A stretch of DNA of 16,622 nt from an uncultured Lachnospiraceae bacterium (lineage in GTDB: Bacteria; Bacillota; Clostridia; Lachnospirales; Lachnospiraceae): contig CAJKQE010000045.1 of NCBI GenBank assembly GCA_905201915.1, positions 1-16,622 of the forward strand, given 5' to 3'. Under the pieces are notes generated by a model. The model did not search any database. It was given only the letters and a program-made list of their open reading frames with translations, and had not been told where the DNA came from. The position numbers were made by a program, and so were the translations under genes. Shown here in pieces: positions 12,460-16,622 of this stretch. Every line of letters begins with the position of its first letter. The first letter of the stretch is position 1.

Positions 12460-15400
12460 ATGAAGCAAAAGAGATATTCTTTTGGAAAGCAGTTGCTCAG
12501 CATGCTTTTGGTAATGGTTTTACTTTTGTCAGGGATTACCGTGCCGGTAAAAGCAGATAATAGTCAGAAAGAGCAGGTAAACGCAAAGGAACAGCCATAC
12601 GTCTATTTTCAATATGATGATGGCAGAATTCAGGAAATGGGTGAAGATAATACTTTCACCTTAAATTTATTCGATACAGGAAAATTTGTTCTTGCAGGAA
12701 CAGATAAGAGTCCTGATTGGAATTTTTCAGAGCGTGTACAGGTTTCAGACACAGAGTATCGGAAACATTATTGGGTAAATTCAAAAGGACGATATGTTCC
12801 ATTTGATGTAAGAAAAGTAGAAGGTTATGTTTGTAACGAAGATAATCCGGGAGAGGTTTTTCAGACATTTTCTATTGATAATGTATCCAGTGAAATCGAA
12901 GAAGTAAAAGCTTTCGTAGGTAATCAGGCGGTTTCGCTGGATAATCCATATCAGGTAGAAGGAACTGCCAGTGGAAATGTGACAATAAAAGGCAGAGTAA
13001 AAGGAGAAGATGAGTTTAAAACAATTCCTGTGGAAGCTTTGCATTATGAAACGGTAAGTGGACCGGGACTGTTTTACGGAACAGGAACTTTCGCAATGCA
13101 GAAAGCCGGAGAAGCTGTATTTAAAGCGTCTTTATATGAAAACAGAAATCTTGCAGCAGAGTTTAAAGTGATATCAGGAGCAGTAAAATTGCAGGATTTT
13201 ACAGTGACAGTACCGAAGACTTGGGAGATTGACAGTTGGAATGGTTTGGGCGGATATTATGTAGGAATAACAAAAGGACAGAATACAGAGAAAAATTTCA
13301 ATCTTAGTTTTGTACCATATAATGCTACAAACCAAAATCTTATATGGGAATCCCTGACGCCTGATGTTGCAGAGTACATGGAAGCTTTTGGAAATGGAAT
13401 TGTTCCGAAAAAGGCAGGTGTAGCGAAGTTTAAAATTTCAAGTGAAGAAAATCCTGCAATTTCTAAAGAAGTCAGCGTAGAATTTCGTTACAAAGATGTA
13501 CTAAAAGATGCGAAAGCAGATAAAGAAACTTATGAGCTGATGGATGGGGACTATGTAACATTTCAGATTAATACAACACCTTCAAATGCTACAGAACAGA
13601 GATTTCAATGGTCTTACAGTCAAGATGGAATTGTAAAAGTAACAGACAGCGTTGAAGCAGATGTATGGGATGTAAATGCACCGAAAAAAACACTTCATTA
13701 CATAGAGGCATTGAAGGAAGGAGAAGTTACAGTAACCGGTGTTCCGTATGATACAACTGGTGATTGTAAAAATGTAGAATTTACTGTACATGTTAAAAAA
13801 GAGGAAGTTGCTCCGGAGGAAGTAGATTATCTGAAAACAGCAAAAGAAGATATTGAACATGGAACAGCTTACCTGTCAAAACAAAGTCTGGAGAAATACG
13901 GAAATGAATGGAATCTCTTTACACTTTTACGTTCAGGAAAAGAAGTAAGTCAAGAAACACTGGATAAATATTATGCGAGTGTGGAAAAACAGGTAAAAGA
14001 AAAAGTAGATAAAATGCGTGCTACAGATTTAGCCAGAGTGATTATTACATTAGAAGCTATGGGTAAAAACCCACAGAGTGTAGGTGATGTGAATTTATTT
14101 GAAAAACTATACAATAGCAAATCTATGGCATCCGATACATCTAATTGTCCAATTTGGGCGTTGATTGCCTTAGACGGGTGGAAATCAGAAATTCCTTCGG
14201 AAGCATTATGGACAAGAGAAAAATTGATTGAACAAATTTTAAGTTTCCAGACAGAACAAGGTGGATTTGGACTGTTTGATAATAAGAGCTCAAGTATTGA
14301 TATGACAGGTATGGCATTGCAGGCATTGGCACCTTACTATCAAGATGATAAATACCCTAAAGTAAAAACAGCAGTAGACAAAACTTTAGATTATTTAAAA
14401 AAACAGAAAACAGAAAACGCAGGATATTTAGATGGTGGCAAAGAAAATAGTTGTACAACTGCACAGGTACTTACTGCTCTTACAGCATTGAAGATTGATC
14501 CAATGAACCCTGATACCGGATTTACATCTAACGAAAACAATATAGTGAAAAATCTTCACAGTTATAAAACAGAAGATGGATTTGGCTGGCAGGATGGAAA
14601 ACAGACAAATGGTATGGCAGTGCAGCAAGTAACTTACGCATTAGAAGCATACAGACGATTTGCAGAAAAAGAAAATAGTTTATATGATATTACAGATACA
14701 AAAGCTCAAACTCCAGAGCCTGAAAGTGGTCATGTAGTTATTTCTGTAGAGCGTTTTACAATCGGTCAGGGTTATATTTATGAACCGGTTTTTGTTCCGT
14801 TTGAAAAGGGAGATAATGCGGCAACTTTATTGAAAAAAGTAATTGGAGAAGAAAACTTTGTAGGAGAAGATACATATTTAGAAGCTATTGTAGGTGGAGA
14901 TTTAGGAACAGATAAGGTAGTAGTACCGGAATATATTGAAAAACTCAGTAATGGAAGTGTGACAACAGAGACGGCCAGAGAATGGGGAAATGAGGATAAC
15001 GGAGATGGTGGAGATGCGCTGGGAGAATTTGACTACAGCAATTATTCTGGATGGATGTACCATGTAAATGGAGAAGAAGTAGGATATGGTATTGCATCTT
15101 ATAAACCAAAAGACGGAGATGTGTTGAGATTTCAGTTTACCATGTATGGATATGGAACAGATTTAACAGGGCGTGCATGGGGAAATCCAGAGCCGATTAT
15201 TAATATTTGTAATAAAGATGAAATCACAAAGTTAATGGCAGAAGTAAATGCAGATAGAGAAAAAATGATGGCAGTGCCGGAAGTAAAAGCAGCATACGAT
15301 GAAGCTGTAAAATTAGTATCGGCAGTAATTACGCCAAAAGAAGAAATTGATGCGGCAACAGCAAAATTAAGAGAAGCAGTAGAAAATGCTCAAAAAGTAC

Positions 15401-15873
15401 CGAATGGCTGGCAGGAGACAAACAAAGGTTGGCAGTACTATGAAAACGGAGAAATGGCAATTGGTTGGAAAGCAATTGCCGGAAAATGGTATTACTTCAA
15501 CGAAGAAGGATATATGATGACAGGCTGGGCATCTATAGGAGGTCATTGGTACTACCTGAATGCAGATGGAAGCATGGAGACAGGCTGGGCATCTATAGGA
15601 GGTCATTGGTATTACCTGAATGCAGACGGAAGCATGGAGACAGGCTGGGCATCTATAGGAGGTCATTGGTATTACCTGAATGCAGATGGAAGTATGGAAA
15701 CAGGCTGGGCATCTATAGGAGGTCATTGGTATTACCTGAATGTAGATGGAAGTATGGCTACTTCTCAATGGATTGGGGATTACTATGTAAAAGCAGATGG
15801 TGTTATGGCAACTAGCCAGTGGATTGACGGATACTATGTAGATGCATCCGGAAAATGGGTAAGAAATGCTTAA
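12460..15873 (+). CDS. Secreted fused barrel-DUF4430 protein with cell-wall-binding repeats (transcobalamin-like)
   Basis: The protein has 1137 residues from ATG 12460, after GAAAGGGGAAAAGAAG. The longer in-frame start at 12394 lies inside the terminator and is rejected. A signal peptide ends near VKA (residue 32). Then come N-terminal beta-rich and Big-type Ig-like regions (about 40-450). An alpha/alpha barrel follows (about 457-745), clearly paralogous to the one encoded at 3732: TREKLIEQIL, DMTGMALQALAPYY, TTAQVLTALTAL and NSLYDITD have direct counterparts. A DUF4430 domain occupies about 760-910 (YSGWMYHVNGEEVGYGIASYKPKDGDVLRFQF). A short FIVAR-like helical segment (about 917-980) precedes choline/cell-wall-binding repeats to the end. 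Both halves of an intrinsic-factor-like carrier are thus in one wall-bound chain. Control by a cobalamin riboswitch supports cobalamin or corrinoid binding; that is inferred. Confidence 0.88.
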   Translation: MKQKRYSFGKQLLSMLLVMVLLLSGITVPVKADNSQKEQVNAKEQPYVYFQYDDGRIQEMGEDNTFTLNLFDTGKFVLAGTDKSPDWNFSERVQVSDTEYRKHYWVNSKGRYVPFDVRKVEGYVCNEDNPGEVFQTFSIDNVSSEIEEVKAFVGNQAVSLDNPYQVEGTASGNVTIKGRVKGEDEFKTIPVEALHYETVSGPGLFYGTGTFAMQKAGEAVFKASLYENRNLAAEFKVISGAVKLQDFTVTVPKTWEIDSWNGLGGYYVGITKGQNTEKNFNLSFVPYNATNQNLIWESLTPDVAEYMEAFGNGIVPKKAGVAKFKISSEENPAISKEVSVEFRYKDVLKDAKADKETYELMDGDYVTFQINTTPSNATEQRFQWSYSQDGIVKVTDSVEADVWDVNAPKKTLHYIEALKEGEVTVTGVPYDTTGDCKNVEFTVHVKKEEVAPEEVDYLKTAKEDIEHGTAYLSKQSLEKYGNEWNLFTLLRSGKEVSQETLDKYYASVEKQVKEKVDKMRATDLARVIITLEAMGKNPQSVGDVNLFEKLYNSKSMASDTSNCPIWALIALDGWKSEIPSEALWTREKLIEQILSFQTEQGGFGLFDNKSSSIDMTGMALQALAPYYQDDKYPKVKTAVDKTLDYLKKQKTENAGYLDGGKENSCTTAQVLTALTALKIDPMNPDTGFTSNENNIVKNLHSYKTEDGFGWQDGKQTNGMAVQQVTYALEAYRRFAEKENSLYDITDTKAQTPEPESGHVVISVERFTIGQGYIYEPVFVPFEKGDNAATLLKKVIGEENFVGEDTYLEAIVGGDLGTDKVVVPEYIEKLSNGSVTTETAREWGNEDNGDGGDALGEFDYSNYSGWMYHVNGEEVGYGIASYKPKDGDVLRFQFTMYGYGTDLTGRAWGNPEPIINICNKDEITKLMAEVNADREKMMAVPEVKAAYDEAVKLVSAVITPKEEIDAATAKLREAVENAQKVPNGWQETNKGWQYYENGEMAIGWKAIAGKWYYFNEEGYMMTGWASIGGHWYYLNADGSMETGWASIGGHWYYLNADGSMETGWASIGGHWYYLNADGSMETGWASIGGHWYYLNVDGSMATSQWIGDYYVKADGVMATSQWIDGYYVDASGKWVRNA
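15521..15760 (+). repeat. Four 60-bp tandem repeats coding for cell-wall-binding units
   Basis: Copies start at 15521, 15581, 15641 and 15701 and differ at only two to three bases between neighbours. Each encodes GWASIGGHWYYLNADGSMET, a 20-residue choline/cell-wall-binding repeat. More diverged units flank them on both sides (GWQYYENGEMA and GWKAIAGKWYYFNEEGYMMT before, QWIGDYYVKADGVMA after). The near-identity indicates recent slippage expansion. Confidence 0.95.
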
Positions 15874-15880
15874 ATAAAAG

Positions 15881-15930
15881 ATAAGAGGCTTATCAAATCA
15901 GCATTGTGCGCTGGATAAGCCTCTTATTTT
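15881..15930. terminator. Bidirectional terminator between convergent genes
   Basis: ATAAGAGGCTTATC (15881-15894) pairs perfectly with GATAAGCCTCTTAT (15914-15927), with a further CAGC/GCTG pairing in the loop. T runs follow on the plus strand (TTTTGTG) and on the minus strand (CTTTTATTTA), so it can stop transcription of both the plus-strand and minus-strand genes. Confidence 0.92.
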
Positions 15931-15959
15931 GTGTAATAGAAAACTACTTTGTAATAGTC

Positions 15960-16622
15960 CTATTTCATATAAGTGATTTTTAAATCTTTTTGAAAATGAT
16001 TACTATAATGCAGTTGATAATCATCTGTAATAAAAACTGCATGAACATCAGGAATGCTGTTAATCAGATCCATTCCTTTTTCCAGTCCAAGGGCGAAGCA
16101 GGAAGTACTAAGTCCATCGCCATCTACTGACTGATCAGAAATAATTGTTACAGATACCAGATGATTGTTGTAAGGATAGCCTGTATCAGGATTTAAAATA
16201 TGGTGGTAGAAAGTTCCGTCTTTTTCAAAGTAACGTTCATAAATGCCGGAGGAGACTACAGATTTATCTTCAATATCCAGAACAGCAATGGTTTCGCTTC
16301 TGTCTGCAAATGGCTTCTGAATTCCAATTCGAAAAGGAGTGTTATCTGGCTTTTTTCCAATACAAAGTACGTTTCCGCCCAGATTGATGGTAGCGCTTTT
16401 TACTCCTTTTGATACCAGAAAATCTTTCATTTTATCTGCAATATATCCTTTTGCAATTGCTCCTAAATCAAGTTCCATGCCTTCTTTGGCAAAAGTCAAT
16501 TTATTTCCTTCAACTGCTACATCTTCATAATTGATGAAAGGAAGAGCTGCCTGAATATCTTTGTCGGCAGGCACTTTTTTTTCTTCTGAAGTAAAATCCC
16601 ATAGAGAAGATATCGGTGCAAT
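15960..16622 (-). CDS. apbE: ApbE-type FAD:protein FMN transferase, N-terminus outside window
   Basis: The minus-strand frame stays open to the window edge, so about 220 C-terminal residues of a protein usually 300-350 long are present. Reading continues upstream of the first possible start through a stretch IAPISSLWDF, matching the ApbE IAPLxxLWGF region. Further motifs are the LDLGAIAKGYIADK block, ATINLGGNV, HHILNPDTGYP and DGDGLSTSCFALG, the last two forming the metal- and FAD-binding site. ApbE uses FAD to attach FMN through a phosphoester bond to Thr or Ser of extracytoplasmic FMN-binding proteins. The FMN-binding protein at the window's other end is a plausible client. It is convergent with the wall-binding protein and not part of the B12 operons. 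Confidence 0.93.
   Translation of the reverse strand: MAPISSLWDFTSEEKKVPADKDIQAALPFINYEDVAVEGNKLTFAKEGMELDLGAIAKGYIADKMKDFLVSKGVKSATINLGGNVLCIGKKPDNTPFRIGIQKPFADRSETIAVLDIEDKSVVSSGIYERYFEKDGTFYHHILNPDTGYPYNNHLVSVTIISDQSVDGDGLSTSCFALGLEKGMDLINSIPDVHAVFITDDYQLHYSNHFQKDLKITYMK

Noticed and set aside
15521..15760. Regular 60-bp repeats considered as a CRISPR array
   Set aside because: The units are contiguous with no unique spacers and encode cell-wall-binding repeats in frame.
15367..15815. Repeat-containing open frames on both strands across the wall-binding repeats
   Set aside because: Their repetitive products simply mirror the 60-bp repeats in other frames; the plus-strand frame encoding GWASIGGHWYYLN matches a known family.

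Overview
The window looks like a low-GC, Gram-positive gut Clostridia genome, most likely a Lachnospiraceae member. The basis is AT-rich DNA, strong AGGAGG-type ribosome binding sites, a BspA-type leucine-rich repeat protein, choline/cell-wall-binding repeats, an Rpn-type nuclease remnant and an Rnf-like plus FMN-binding gene pair. The genus cannot be fixed from sequence reading alone.

Layout. (1) 1-1656: the 3' end of a tandem FMN-binding-domain protein and an Rnf/Nqr-like membrane protein, closed by a hairpin terminator. (2) 1696-3329: a perfect consensus promoter, the C-terminal remnant of a PD-(D/E)XK (Rpn-like) nuclease, two small VOC/glyoxalase-fold proteins and a small membrane-anchored protein. 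(3) 3341-12133: a promoter, a long cobalamin riboswitch and a terminator, then a seven-gene operon. The operon encodes a secreted membrane-anchored alpha/alpha-barrel protein, a DUF4430 lipoprotein, EcfT, a fused double EcfA ATPase, a large ECF S component, a BspA-like LRR protein and a 59-aa membrane protein. (4) 12138-15873: a near-identical promoter, a second and compact cobalamin riboswitch with terminator, then one 1137-aa secreted protein. That protein carries Ig-like regions, the same alpha/alpha barrel, a DUF4430 domain and C-terminal cell-wall-binding repeats. (5) 15881-16622: a bidirectional terminator and a convergent, N-terminally cut ApbE-type flavin transferase.

How the parts fit. 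The alpha/alpha barrel plus DUF4430 pairing is the domain pairing of the animal B12 carriers intrinsic factor and transcobalamin. In one operon the two halves are split over two adjacent surface proteins; in the other they are fused in one cell-wall-bound protein. Both are under cobalamin riboswitches and one is co-transcribed with a complete ECF transporter. My reading is a Gram-positive surface capture and import system for cobalamin or related corrinoids: the wall-bound fused protein and the membrane-tethered pair collect ligand and hand it to the ECF transporter. Ligand binding is inferred, not shown. The flanking FMN-binding protein, Rnf-like protein and ApbE suggest a separate extracytoplasmic flavin redox function, in which ApbE attaches FMN to the FMN-binding protein.
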